Counted from the stretch's first letter, positions 1-7,980 are shown. The stretch is 25,287 nucleotides of DNA from VBCK01 sp035511515 (GCA_035511515.1 DATKFG010000028.1:1-25287); one strand, 5' to 3'. The notes: generated from the sequence alone by a model not told the origin. Numbers and translations are program-made.

Positions 1-244
1 AACAAAAGATCACTCATACCCTCCCCCCCCTGCTTCGCCGGGCGTAGCCCGGCTTCGCAGGGCGAGCCCTCCCCTCTCCCGCTTGCGCGGGCGAGGGGCG
101 ATACAGCGTGCCGTGCGAGTGCCTGCGCGCTAGCGGGACCCGGTCGCCCCTCGCCCGCGCAAGCGGGAGAGGGGAGGGCTCGCCCTGCGAAGCCGGGCTA
201 CGCCCGGCGAAGCAGGGGGGTGAGGGTATGAGTGATCTTTTGTT
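1..244. repeat. 101-bp near-perfect inverted repeat, 42-nt spacer, reaching into fhcC
   Basis: Bases 1-101 are the reverse complement of 144-244 with one mismatch that I can find (C at 24 against T at 221, inside a C/G run). The spacer is 102-143. The right arm runs past the fhcC start codon at 228, so the left arm carries an inverted copy of the first 17 coding bases of fhcC. The left arm touches base 1, so its true length is unknown. Inside each arm is a smaller near-palindrome (about 30-61 and 184-215). It may be a real fold-back element or an assembly artefact at a contig end. No upstream coding gene is visible in 1-227. Confidence 0.9.
19..226. repeat. ~208-bp palindromic repeat element, copy 1 (REP/MITE-like)
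   Basis: It is bounded by CCCTC at 19-23 and GAGGG at 222-226. It shares with the 14017-14223 copy the core stem TCGCCCCTCGCCCGCGC with AAGCGGGAGAGGGG following, the same inverted outer ends, a 42-44 nt loop and almost the same total length. It differs by a 35-40 bp internal segment (about 178-215). Similar CCCTC...GAGGG short palindromes are common dispersed repeats in proteobacterial genomes. No open reading frame of a transposase lies inside. Confidence 0.6.
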
Positions 245-1046
245 GCGGCTGCGCACGCCTCCGGCGTTCCGGCTGGACCTGTCGCCGTTGACGCCGGAGC
301 GTCTGGCTGGCCAGTCGGCCGACGCGGTCGCGCGCGTGCCGCTTGCGTGCGGGCGCCGCCGCGTGCCGGTGGGCGAATGGTTCGATGTGCGCGGCAGCGC
401 CGGGGGTTCCATCCTGATCGAGGGCGACTGCGCGCGCATGGACCGGATCGGAGCCGGCATGCAGGACGGCCAGATCCGGATCGAGGGCGACGCGGGGGCC
501 TACCTGGGACTGGGCATGCAGGGCGGCCGCATCGAAGTCAGCGGAAGCGTCGACGCCTATGCGGCCTGCGGGCTGAGCGCCGGCCTGGTGCGCATCGGCG
601 GCGATGCCGGCGACTACCTGGGCGCGGCGTTGCCCGGCGAGCACCGCGGCATGCGCGGCGGGGTGGTGATCGTCGCCGGGCGCCTGGGCGATCGCGCCGG
701 CGACCACATGCGACGCGGATTGATCCTGGCCGAGGGCTCGTGCGGGGATTACTGCGCCTCGCGCATGCAGGGCGGCACGATTGCGACACTGGGCGCCTGC
801 GGCGCACGGCCCGGCTTCGCCATGCGGCGCGGCACGCTGCTGTTTGCCGGGCCGGCGCCGTCGCCCGGGCCAACCTTCAACGACGGCGGCGAGCTGCCGT
901 TCGGGTTCCTGGTGCTGCTGGCGCGGTCCTGGAAGGAGCTGCCGTCGCGCTTCGCGGCGCTGACCCGGACGTCGATCCGCGTGCGGCGCTGGGTCGGTGA
1001 CCTGGCATTCGGCGGACAGGGCGAGCTGATCCACTGGCCCGCTTAG
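228..1046 (+). CDS. fhcC: Formyltransferase/hydrolase complex subunit C (formylmethanofuran dehydrogenase subunit C homologue)
   Basis: This 272-residue protein matches the FhcC/FwdC family, which carries the GXGXG-type beta-helix domain also found at the C-terminus of glutamate synthase. The repeated G-x-x-M-x-x-G-x-I/V-x-x-x-G-x-x-G pattern is visible from about residue 50 to 210 (for example around GAGMQDGQIRIEGDAG). In bacteria with H4MPT, Fhc transfers the formyl group from formyl-H4MPT to a methanofuran-like carrier and hydrolyses it to formate. The subunit acts in the cytoplasm with FhcA, B and D, whose genes would be expected upstream, outside the window. I chose ATG 228 because the family begins there and a G-rich Shine-Dalgarno stretch (216-226) precedes it; the frame stays open upstream only through the repeat. 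The stop overlaps that of the convergent transporter gene by 4 nt. Confidence 0.9.
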   Translation: MSDLLLRLRTPPAFRLDLSPLTPERLAGQSADAVARVPLACGRRRVPVGEWFDVRGSAGGSILIEGDCARMDRIGAGMQDGQIRIEGDAGAYLGLGMQGGRIEVSGSVDAYAACGLSAGLVRIGGDAGDYLGAALPGEHRGMRGGVVIVAGRLGDRAGDHMRRGLILAEGSCGDYCASRMQGGTIATLGACGARPGFAMRRGTLLFAGPAPSPGPTFNDGGELPFGFLVLLARSWKELPSRFAALTRTSIRVRRWVGDLAFGGQGELIHWPA

Positions 1047-3016
1047 CGGACCGCGTCGTCCGCAAAGCGCGTGATCAGCCGGCGGTACAGCAGACCGACC
1101 AGCGCGAGGAAGACAACAACGCCGCCCAGCAGGGCCGGCGTCGCAAACCAGTCCCCCACCAGCGCCAAGGGCTCGCTGGTACCCGAGCCCGCCACCACGC
1201 CGGCGTAGAGCACCCCGAACAGGCTCTCGCCCACGATCAGCCCGGTCGCCATCAGCACGCCCATCCGCTTGGCGAAAGCGGCACGGGCGGTGCGCGCGGC
1301 CCAGCGGTCGTAGTAGCGGCCGGTCACCGCGCCGAGCACCAGGGCCAGGCTGACGCCCATCGGCAGGTAGATACCGAGACCGACCGCGAGCGGCGCAAGC
1401 CGCATTTTCTCGGCCCGCCCCAGTGCCACATCGAGCGCAATCAGCATCACGCCGGCCGCCACGCCAAATTCGAGCATCCGCATGTTCAGGCTGCCGCCCA
1501 GCACGCCCTGCGCCAACGCGGAGATCAGCGCCGCCTGCGGCGCCGGCAGCGCGTTCGACCTGGCGCCGGCGGCAGCGGCAAACCCGTAGGCGGTGTTCAG
1601 CAGATCCAGGACTGGCGGAACGACCAGCGATCCGAACACGACTCCGGCGAGCAACGCCGCCTGCTGCCGCCACGGGGTGGCCCCCACCAGCCGGCCCGTA
1701 TTCAGATCCTGCAGGTTGTCATTTGCAATGGTCGCGATACCGAAGACGATCGCGGTGGCGAACAGCGCGTACGCGATCATCGCCTGGGACTGACCGGGCG
1801 CCGAGGGGCTGCCAACCACCGCCAGCAGCATCAGCCCGGCCGTCAGAACCGCCAGAATGCCCAGGCCTGAAACCGGACTGGAGGACGATCCGACCAGGCC
1901 GGCCATGTAGCCGCACACCGCCGCAGTCACGACGCCGGCCACTACGATGTAGACGAGCGTCGCGGCGATCAGCGGCACGGCGTGCTCTGCCAACGGGCCG
2001 CCTGCGATGAACTGCCGCAGCAACAGCGCGGTCAGCGCCAGCGTTGCCAGCACTCCGGCGCCGACGATGCCGACCGGCAGGTCGCGCTCGATCAGCGGCA
2101 GCGCGTGGCCGCCGGCGCTTCGCAAAACGGAGGCTCTGATCGCGGAGCGCAGGCCCGCGATGATCGGGCCAAGGATCGTCCCAAACGTCCACAGCGCCGC
2201 CACGCCGATCACACCGGCTCCGAAGAAGCGCACGTCGCTGCGAAAGACCGACAGCGCCACCTGCTCCGCGGAGCCCGGCAGATCCGACATCGCGGTCAGA
2301 ATCGGCAACAGGACCCACCAGCCGATCGCGATGCCGAGCAGGATCGCCAGGCCCACCGACAGGCCCACCAGGTGGCCCGCGCCGATCATCGCCAGCGACA
2401 GGCTGGCCGAGACCCCGGTCGCTCCTGCACCGGTGCGGAAGTAGATGGCCGCCTCGTCGACCAGCAGCCGGGTCTTGCTCAGCGCCGCAAACGCGGCCGA
2501 CGCCACGGAATTGACGATCAGGACATTCAGACCCAGGCGGCTTTCCGCATCACCCGTGCGCGAGTCGGTGCCGACGCGAAGCACCTCGGCCGCGGCGACC
2601 CCTTCGGGATACGGCAGGTCGGTGTCGACGACCAGCGCCCGCCGCAGCGGCACCGAGAACATCACGCCGAGGATTCCTCCCAGCGCCGTGATCGCGAAGG
2701 TCGTCCAGAAGGGAAAGCCCTGCCACCAGCCTACGATGATCAGGCCCGGCAGCACGAAGATGATCGATGCCAGCGTGCCGGCGGCGCTCGCCACCGTCTG
2801 CACGATGTTGTTCTCATAGATGCTGGAGGACCTGAACAGGCGCAGAACCGCCATCGAAATGACAGCCGCCGGAATCGACGTGGCGAACGTCAGACCGATC
2901 TTCAGCCCCATGTAGACATTGGCGGCCGTGAAGGCGAACGTGATCAGGCCGCCGAGCAGGATCCCGCGCAGCGTCAGCTCGGGCAGGCCGTGATCGTCGG
3001 ACGAGGACTGGTTCAA
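1043..3016 (-). CDS. OPT-family transporter
   Basis: The product is about 657 residues of almost continuous hydrophobic segments and is recognisably an oligopeptide transporter (OPT) family permease. The first segment has LITFAFTAANVYMGLKIG, followed by NNIVQTVASA and then DLPYPEGVAAAEVL, all typical of bacterial OPT proteins. OPT members move small peptides or, in the yellow-stripe branch, metal-chelate complexes across the inner membrane, driven by protons. The substrate here cannot be read from sequence. The start is uncertain: the frame is open to 3109 but that would overlap the divergent hydrolase gene. TTG at 3016 puts LNQSSSDDHG ahead of the conserved LPELTLRG; TTG at 3058 is an alternative. 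It sits between fhcC and the methanol-oxidation genes on its own, convergent with fhcC. Confidence 0.85.
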   Translation of the reverse strand: MNQSSSDDHGLPELTLRGILLGGLITFAFTAANVYMGLKIGLTFATSIPAAVISMAVLRLFRSSSIYENNIVQTVASAAGTLASIIFVLPGLIIVGWWQGFPFWTTFAITALGGILGVMFSVPLRRALVVDTDLPYPEGVAAAEVLRVGTDSRTGDAESRLGLNVLIVNSVASAAFAALSKTRLLVDEAAIYFRTGAGATGVSASLSLAMIGAGHLVGLSVGLAILLGIAIGWWVLLPILTAMSDLPGSAEQVALSVFRSDVRFFGAGVIGVAALWTFGTILGPIIAGLRSAIRASVLRSAGGHALPLIERDLPVGIVGAGVLATLALTALLLRQFIAGGPLAEHAVPLIAATLVYIVVAGVVTAAVCGYMAGLVGSSSSPVSGLGILAVLTAGLMLLAVVGSPSAPGQSQAMIAYALFATAIVFGIATIANDNLQDLNTGRLVGATPWRQQAALLAGVVFGSLVVPPVLDLLNTAYGFAAAAGARSNALPAPQAALISALAQGVLGGSLNMRMLEFGVAAGVMLIALDVALGRAEKMRLAPLAVGLGIYLPMGVSLALVLGAVTGRYYDRWAARTARAAFAKRMGVLMATGLIVGESLFGVLYAGVVAGSGTSEPLALVGDWFATPALLGGVVVFLALVGLLYRRLITRFADDAVR

Positions 3017-3090
3017 GGCGGACTCACTAGAATGGAATCGATGGACGCGGCAGTGCAAGCCTACCAGCCGCCTTCGAAGGGATGGTGAAA

Positions 3091-5154
3091 ATGTCTCGAC
3101 CATGGGCACCGCTGGCGGCGGTCATCGTCTTGTTCGCGGCCAGCGCTTCGGCGCGGGCCGCCGTCGAGCGCGTGGAGGTTCTGGAGCGGGTGCCGTTTGC
3201 ACCCGGAACGAGCTTCGGCGAAGCGGGCGCATACGAAAAGATCCGCGCCATCGCCCATTTCGCGCTGGACCCGGCGGCACCGGCCAACGCCGGCATCGTC
3301 GATCTGAAGCGCGCACCCCGCGATGGCCGCGGCCGGGTCACCTTCGCGAGCGAGTTCGTGCTGCTGCGGCCCGTCAAGGTTCAAACCTCCACGCTGATCT
3401 ACGACGTCAACAACCGCGGCCGCATTGCCATCCTCGGCCAGCTCAACGGCCGCAGCCCCGCCAACAACGACCCGACCACTGCTGCCGATGCCGGAGATGG
3501 CTTCCTGATGCGCCACGGCTTCACGCTGTTGTTCTCGGCCTGGACGTGGGACGCCGTGCCGCCGTCGGCCGGCGCGAAACCGCTGATCTTCGCCCCTCCC
3601 GTCGCGAAAGGCCCGGGTGGGGCTGCGATCACGGGTCCGGTGGAAAACGAGTTCATCGTCAGTGCGCCAACCGATCTGACCACCTACGCCGGGTTGCTCG
3701 GCCTGACCTACGAGCCGGCCGTGTCCAACGACACCTTGGCGGTGCTGACCGCGCGGGCCCGCCCGGAAGACGCCCGCCAGCCGATCGCCCGGTCCCGTTG
3801 GCGCCTGCTCGCGCCTGAACGGGCGGGCGGGCCGGGGCGCGTGCAACTGGATGGGGGATTTCAGCCGGGAACGATCTACGAGCTCACCTACACCACCCAA
3901 GATCCCTACGTGACCGGCGCCGGCCTGGCCGGCATTCGCGATCTGCTGGCCTATTTCCGCGACCACCCATTCGAGGGTGCGCCGGCGCCGCCAAGGGTCT
4001 TGATCTTCGGCATCAGCCAGTCCGGGCGGGTGATCGGTCGAATGCTGCACGATGGCCTCGACGTGGATGAGACCGGAAAATTGGCCTTCGATGGCGCCTA
4101 CCTGCAGGTGCCGGGCGCCGGCAGCTCGGCCGGCTTCAACAGCCGCTTCGCGCAGCCCACGCGTCACCCGTCGATGCTCGAGGAGCACGACTACCCCACC
4201 GACGAATTCCCCTTCACCACGGCACCGACTCGCGACCCCGTCACGGCAAGCACCGCGTCGCTGCTGGACCACGCCCGCGACGCGCGGGGACGGTTGCCGA
4301 AGTTGATCATCGCCAATACGTCCACCGAGTACTGGAACCGGGGCGCGTCGCTGATCACCACCACGGCGGATGGCGCCCGGGACGTGGCGCCGGCGGACAA
4401 CGTGCGCATCTACGGCTTCATGGGCGCACAGCACTACGTGGGCCGCTCGCGCACGCGCGCTCCCTACGTGAACTGCGTCAGCACCACCGACCATTATTTG
4501 CCGATGCGGGCGCTGATCCTGGCGCTCGAACGCTGGGCCGGGGTGGGCCAGGCGCCGCCGTCCAGTGCCTACCCTCAACTGAGCGACGGCACGCTGGTCA
4601 CGGTGGCCGCCTACCGCGCCGCCTTTCCGAAGGGCATGGGGCTTTCACCGCCCGAACAGAACCTGCGGGAGCCGCGCCTGGATTTCGGCCCGCGCTTTCG
4701 CGCAGAAGGCGTTGCCAGCCGTGTTCCGCCGCAGCACGGCCCCGCGTACGAGACGCGCGTGCCGGCTCCGGACGCCGATGGCAATGACCGCGGCGGCGTG
4801 CGGCTGGTGGAGCTTGAAGTCCCCCTGGGGACACATACCGGTTGGAACGGGCGCGCGCCTGAAACGGGCTTTGCCTGGGCCACGGCGCGGTGGGACGGCA
4901 GCTTTGTTCCCTTCGCCCGCACCGCGGCCGAGCAGCAGGCCGCGGGCGATCCGCGCCCGAGCCTTGAAGAGCGCTACCCGAGGCGTGAGGATTTCATCGC
5001 CAGGGTGCGCACGGCGGCGGGCCAGCAGGTCGCCGCGGGCTTCCTCTTGCGGGAAGACGAGGAACGGGCCGTGTCCGAGAGCCTCGGGCTGTACGACCGA
5101 ATCCTGGCGCACGATCCGGACGACCGGGGCTGCGGATACCTGTTCGGCGAGTGA
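3091..5154 (+). CDS. Secreted alpha/beta-hydrolase-domain protein
   Basis: This is a 687-residue protein with an N-terminal signal peptide (hydrophobic stretch about residues 7-22, ending in ASARA). It resembles the large 'alpha/beta hydrolase domain-containing' family. FGISQSGRVIG at about residues 306-316 fits a nucleophile elbow of the G-x-S-x-S type, with Ser309 as candidate nucleophile. Later conserved-looking stretches are NTSTEYWNRGASL and FMGAQHYVG, the latter possibly supplying a histidine. The substrate of the family is not known to me. ATG 3091 is preferred over ATG 3082 because AAGGG at 3078-3082 lies 8-9 nt upstream. It is divergent from the OPT gene with about 74 bp between starts and ends 25 bp from the convergent gene at 5180. 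An export role or periplasmic esterase/amidase activity is inference. Confidence 0.8.
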   Translation: MSRPWAPLAAVIVLFAASASARAAVERVEVLERVPFAPGTSFGEAGAYEKIRAIAHFALDPAAPANAGIVDLKRAPRDGRGRVTFASEFVLLRPVKVQTSTLIYDVNNRGRIAILGQLNGRSPANNDPTTAADAGDGFLMRHGFTLLFSAWTWDAVPPSAGAKPLIFAPPVAKGPGGAAITGPVENEFIVSAPTDLTTYAGLLGLTYEPAVSNDTLAVLTARARPEDARQPIARSRWRLLAPERAGGPGRVQLDGGFQPGTIYELTYTTQDPYVTGAGLAGIRDLLAYFRDHPFEGAPAPPRVLIFGISQSGRVIGRMLHDGLDVDETGKLAFDGAYLQVPGAGSSAGFNSRFAQPTRHPSMLEEHDYPTDEFPFTTAPTRDPVTASTASLLDHARDARGRLPKLIIANTSTEYWNRGASLITTTADGARDVAPADNVRIYGFMGAQHYVGRSRTRAPYVNCVSTTDHYLPMRALILALERWAGVGQAPPSSAYPQLSDGTLVTVAAYRAAFPKGMGLSPPEQNLREPRLDFGPRFRAEGVASRVPPQHGPAYETRVPAPDADGNDRGGVRLVELEVPLGTHTGWNGRAPETGFAWATARWDGSFVPFARTAAEQQAAGDPRPSLEERYPRREDFIARVRTAAGQQVAAGFLLREDEERAVSESLGLYDRILAHDPDDRGCGYLFGE

Positions 5155-5179
5155 TCAGCGGGGCGCCGTGACCAGCGCC

Positions 5180-5917
5180 CTATTTGGGCGCACCGGCGGA
5201 TTGGAACGTCAGCGTTTCGTCGACCACGGCCTCATCGTTGGGCGAGCCGCTCGCGGCCGGAACGAAGCCCCGCATCTGATAGACGCGGCCGGGGATCTTC
5301 TCGCAAATTGTGAACACATACTGCTTGCTGGCCAGCTGCTCGAAGCGCGCGCGATTAGGGTCGGCGTCATACGGCACAATCGTGATCTGCGAGGCCTGCA
5401 AACTGCGGCCGTCGAAGCGGATGTCGACATTCTTGACCTGCGCCGATTCGGCCAGCGCCTGGCGAATCCTCTGCCGGAAGTGGTTCGGCTGGCCGCCGGT
5501 CAGGCGCGACATTTCGCGGATTTCGCGCTCCAGGTAGAACAGCAGCACCGGATTGCCCTCGACATGCTCGACATCCGGATACTTGATCTGCTTGGCCCCG
5601 GAGAAAAACCGGGCGGCGCCCTTCTTGCTGCCGTCCGGCTCGCCCGTGATGTCGATATCGACCGTGTCCGAAAAGCCCTTTTCAAGCGTCCCGCTCTTGC
5701 GAAACGCATAGCGCAGCCGGCTCGGCGGCTGCACTTCCTGCAGTTGGGGCGTCATGAACAGCAGCGTCTCGGCCGGCGAGACGGGCACCGGATCGGCGCG
5801 CGCCGCGCCCACCGCCAAGAAAAGCGCGGCCCCCGCGATGCGGGCGGCGCACCGCGCACGCCGGCGCAGGTTCGCAGGGCAAAGCGTGCGAGCGCCCACT
5901 GCGCGACCGTGCTGCAT
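5180..5917 (-). CDS. Unrecognised periplasmic protein, last gene of the xox operon
   Basis: The 245-residue product has a basic N-terminus and a hydrophobic segment ending AVGAARA at about residue 41, so it is probably exported. I do not recognise a named family. The mature part has a hydrophilic alpha/beta look, with few cysteines and no heme motif. It includes the conserved-looking stretches SRLRYAFRKSG, VEGNPVLLFYLEREIREM, QRIRQALAESAQVKN and YQMRGFVPA. ATG 5917 is 11 bp after the xoxJ stop, so it is very likely co-transcribed with xoxG and xoxJ. This suggests a role in methanol dehydrogenase assembly or electron transfer, but that rests on position only. A start further inside the long N-terminus is possible. 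It is convergent with the hydrolase gene. Confidence 0.75.
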   Translation of the reverse strand: MQHGRAVGARTLCPANLRRRARCAARIAGAALFLAVGAARADPVPVSPAETLLFMTPQLQEVQPPSRLRYAFRKSGTLEKGFSDTVDIDITGEPDGSKKGAARFFSGAKQIKYPDVEHVEGNPVLLFYLEREIREMSRLTGGQPNHFRQRIRQALAESAQVKNVDIRFDGRSLQASQITIVPYDADPNRARFEQLASKQYVFTICEKIPGRVYQMRGFVPAASGSPNDEAVVDETLTFQSAGAPK

Positions 5918-5928
5918 CGTGAGGGGCC

Positions 5929-6810
5929 TCAGTTGGCAGCCGAAATCGGCTTACCCTGGTCGTCCAGCAACGGCACTCCGTACGACAGCAAAATGGCGTC
6001 GATTTCCTTCTGATTGCTCGCGATCAGGGCCGCGACACGGTCCCGCCATTCCTTTTCCCCGAAGCGCACGCCCATCGCGATCTTGAAGTCGTACTGGATG
6101 TCCTGACTGGGCGGAAACGGCACCGCGGACATGCCGGGCGGCTTGGCGTGCCTGGCGAAGTAGCCCGCGATCGGCCCCCAGGCGAACGCGATGTCGAAGT
6201 GGCCCGCGGCCAGCTCCTTCTCGACCAACTCGCCCGGGTACGCTTCCGGATCGCCGGACTGCGGAGGAATCGCTTCCGATTGCTCAAACAGATTGTTCTT
6301 CAGCAGCCAGTCGGTCGGCGGGGTGCGCGCCACCAGCCCGAAGCGCAGTTTTTTCAGCCGAGCCGGATCGATCTTCAGCAGGTCGTCCGGCGTATGGATG
6401 TCGTCCAGCCCCTTGCCCTTTGGGATCACCATCGCCCAGGTCGAGTGGTAATAGGCCGGCGTCGTCATCGTCAGCTCGTAGCCGACCGGAACCCCGATCA
6501 CCAGATCGCACTTGAAGCGGTCCTGGTCCGGATCGCGGGCCTTCAGCGTGTTGCGGATGAATCCCATTCGCTGCGGAAACCACGTGTACTCCAGCTTCCA
6601 GCCGAGCTGTCGCGCCAGCAGCTCGGCGATCTTGTTCTCGTATCCGTCGCCATTGCGGTTCGACAGCGGCATGTTGTTCGGATCGGCGCACACGCGCAGC
6701 ACGTTGCCGCCCGCGGGCGGGGACTGGGCGCGCGCGCCGGCCGCGACCGCCAGCACGAGCGCGGAGGCGACCGCAAGGATCCGGCGGCGAGGTCGGCTCT
6801 GTCCTGTCAT
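5929..6810 (-). CDS. xoxJ: XoxJ, periplasmic substrate-binding-like partner of lanthanide methanol dehydrogenase
   Basis: The 293-residue protein has a signal peptide (about residues 1-28, ending ARAQ) followed by a type-2 periplasmic binding protein fold. LRVCADPNNMPLSNRNGDG at about residues 38-56 is the hallmark opening of the quinoprotein-dehydrogenase-associated (MoxJ/XoxJ) branch. The family is encoded with PQQ methanol dehydrogenases and is thought to help activate or load the enzyme. ATG 6810 overlaps the xoxG stop as ATGA, which indicates translational coupling. The frame remains open further upstream inside xoxG, but those starts would lack a signal peptide. Length is normal for the family. 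Confidence 0.92.
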   Translation of the reverse strand: MTGQSRPRRRILAVASALVLAVAAGARAQSPPAGGNVLRVCADPNNMPLSNRNGDGYENKIAELLARQLGWKLEYTWFPQRMGFIRNTLKARDPDQDRFKCDLVIGVPVGYELTMTTPAYYHSTWAMVIPKGKGLDDIHTPDDLLKIDPARLKKLRFGLVARTPPTDWLLKNNLFEQSEAIPPQSGDPEAYPGELVEKELAAGHFDIAFAWGPIAGYFARHAKPPGMSAVPFPPSQDIQYDFKIAMGVRFGEKEWRDRVAALIASNQKEIDAILLSYGVPLLDDQGKPISAAN

Positions 6811-7379
6811 TGGATCTCTTTCAGGTGGCCGGTCGGAATCGCCCCATCGGAACGTCCCTTCAGGAACGCGTACAGGTTGTCGATGTTGTCGACGACGGTC
6901 TTCACCTCGCCAAAGTTCGGCATGCCCTTGTCGATTCGCCCCTCGAGGATGCATTTGTTGAAATCCTCCCGGGCCATCGTCTTCAGGTCGTCAACCAGCG
7001 ACGGGCCGACCAGACCCTCCTGGTTCGCGCCGTGGCAGCGCTCGCAGGCCATCGCGCGCCACGTGCGCCACCCGTTCATCGTGTGGGAGTCGACGTGGTT
7101 GCCATCGACCACGCGGTATAACGGCGCAGCGCCGTCGGCTGCGGGTGCCGCCGGGGCAGGCGCAGCCGGGGTTGCGGCGGGCGGCTGCGCCGGCGTCGCC
7201 GGCGCGGCTGCAGCCGGGACGGTCGCAGCGGGCGCGGACGGCGGATTGGCGTTGGCGGCACCGGCTGGCTGATCTGGCGCGACGGTGGGCGGCGTGTCTT
7301 GCGCAGCGACCAGACTGGCGCTTTGCGCCAGCACGGCGACAACGAGGCTCGCAATGCCCACTCGAGGCAAAACTCTCAT
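6807..7379 (-). CDS. xoxG: XoxG, c-type cytochrome electron acceptor of XoxF
   Basis: This is a 190-residue exported monoheme cytochrome c. A signal peptide covers about residues 1-26. A striking Pro/Ala-rich linker spans roughly 28-86. The heme motif is CERCH (Cys112, Cys115, His116) and Met153 in KGMPNFG is the likely axial ligand. The family is the 'c-type cytochrome, methanol metabolism-related' group that takes electrons from XoxF in the periplasm. ATG 7379 is chosen because AAGAGGGA lies just upstream and a clean signal peptide follows. The stop overlaps the xoxJ start. It lies 71 bp downstream of folB in the same direction. Confidence 0.92.
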   Translation of the reverse strand: MRVLPRVGIASLVVAVLAQSASLVAAQDTPPTVAPDQPAGAANANPPSAPAATVPAAAAPATPAQPPAATPAAPAPAAPAADGAAPLYRVVDGNHVDSHTMNGWRTWRAMACERCHGANQEGLVGPSLVDDLKTMAREDFNKCILEGRIDKGMPNFGEVKTVVDNIDNLYAFLKGRSDGAIPTGHLKEIQ

Positions 7380-7450
7380 TGGATCCCTCTTCTTTAAGAT
7401 ACTAGCTCGGCGTACGGTCTGTGCGGCCCAGAGTTTGCTGCACCGCAGAA

Positions 7451-7897
7451 TCACCTCCCGTCATACCGACCGGACATCAGCATCCGATAGTCCGGCCCGA
7501 CCGGAACCCCGTTCCGACGTGCCGCGATGGCGGCGTCGCGAGATTTCGGAGCGCGGCGCTCGATCGAAACACCGACCTTTAAGCCATCTCCGAGAACGCC
7601 CGTTTTGACGATGGTCACACGCACCCACGGCGAACCGAATTCGTCGAGCACGATGCGAGCGATCGCTTCGGACATTTCCTCCAGAAGACCGAATCTCACA
7701 CGGGCGAGCTCGCCTCGAACGCGCTCCGACACCGCCTTGTAGTCGATCGTGTCGGCCACGTTGCCGGACCTGAAGGCCCGTTTGCCAGGCACGCCGAACT
7801 CGAGATCGATTTCGACCGGACGCGAGGAGATTCGTTCGTCCGGGTAAATGCCGATCATCGCCTGCAGGCGCAGGCCGCTCACAAAGATCTTGTCCAT
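7451..7897 (-). CDS. folB: FolB-like dihydroneopterin aldolase
   Basis: The 148-residue cytoplasmic protein fits the FolB family (usual length about 120) with a C-terminal extension of roughly 30 residues after VGVSIERR. Family features seen are the N-terminal IFVSGLRLQAMIGIYPDER with the candidate catalytic Glu21, TIDYKAVSERV (residues 50-60), LLEEMSEAIA with Glu74, and VTIVKTGVL with Lys98 at the catalytic lysine position. FolB cleaves 7,8-dihydroneopterin to 6-hydroxymethyl-dihydropterin plus glycolaldehyde, a step shared by folate and probably bacterial H4MPT synthesis. Its place between xoxF and xoxG suggests a C1-specific paralogue, which is inference. There is no strong Shine-Dalgarno sequence before ATG 7897. 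Confidence 0.85.
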   Translation of the reverse strand: MDKIFVSGLRLQAMIGIYPDERISSRPVEIDLEFGVPGKRAFRSGNVADTIDYKAVSERVRGELARVRFGLLEEMSEAIARIVLDEFGSPWVRVTIVKTGVLGDGLKVGVSIERRAPKSRDAAIAARRNGVPVGPDYRMLMSGRYDGR

Positions 7898-7949
7898 GTC
7901 GGTGCCAATCGGTCAGGATCCAACGCGAATGCGCCCGGCCGGGCGCGCT

Positions 7950-7980
7950 AAAAAAAGCGCGCGAGCCAGGCTCGCGCGCT
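7950..7980 (-). terminator. Rho-independent terminator after xoxF
   Basis: Read on the minus strand, AGCGCGCGAGCC and GGCTCGCGCGCT form a perfect 12-bp stem with a one-base loop, followed directly by a run of T (7950-7956). It lies 26 bp after the xoxF stop and before folB-xoxG-xoxJ. A second stem (GCGCGCT 7943-7949 with AGCGCGC 7956-7962) would compete with it, and a 16-bp perfect palindrome follows at 7931-7946. Confidence 0.9.

Noticed and set aside
198..1673. Long minus-strand open frame across fhcC and the transporter end
   Set aside because: Low-complexity Ala/Arg/Gly composition typical of antisense frames in GC-rich DNA; both real genes are clear.
3017..3109. Extension of the OPT transporter to 3109
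   Set aside because: It would overlap the hydrolase start and its Shine-Dalgarno sequence, and the added residues lack family similarity.
3061..4578. 505-codon minus-strand open frame opposite the hydrolase gene
   Set aside because: Antisense shadow; the plus-strand product has a signal peptide and a nucleophile elbow.
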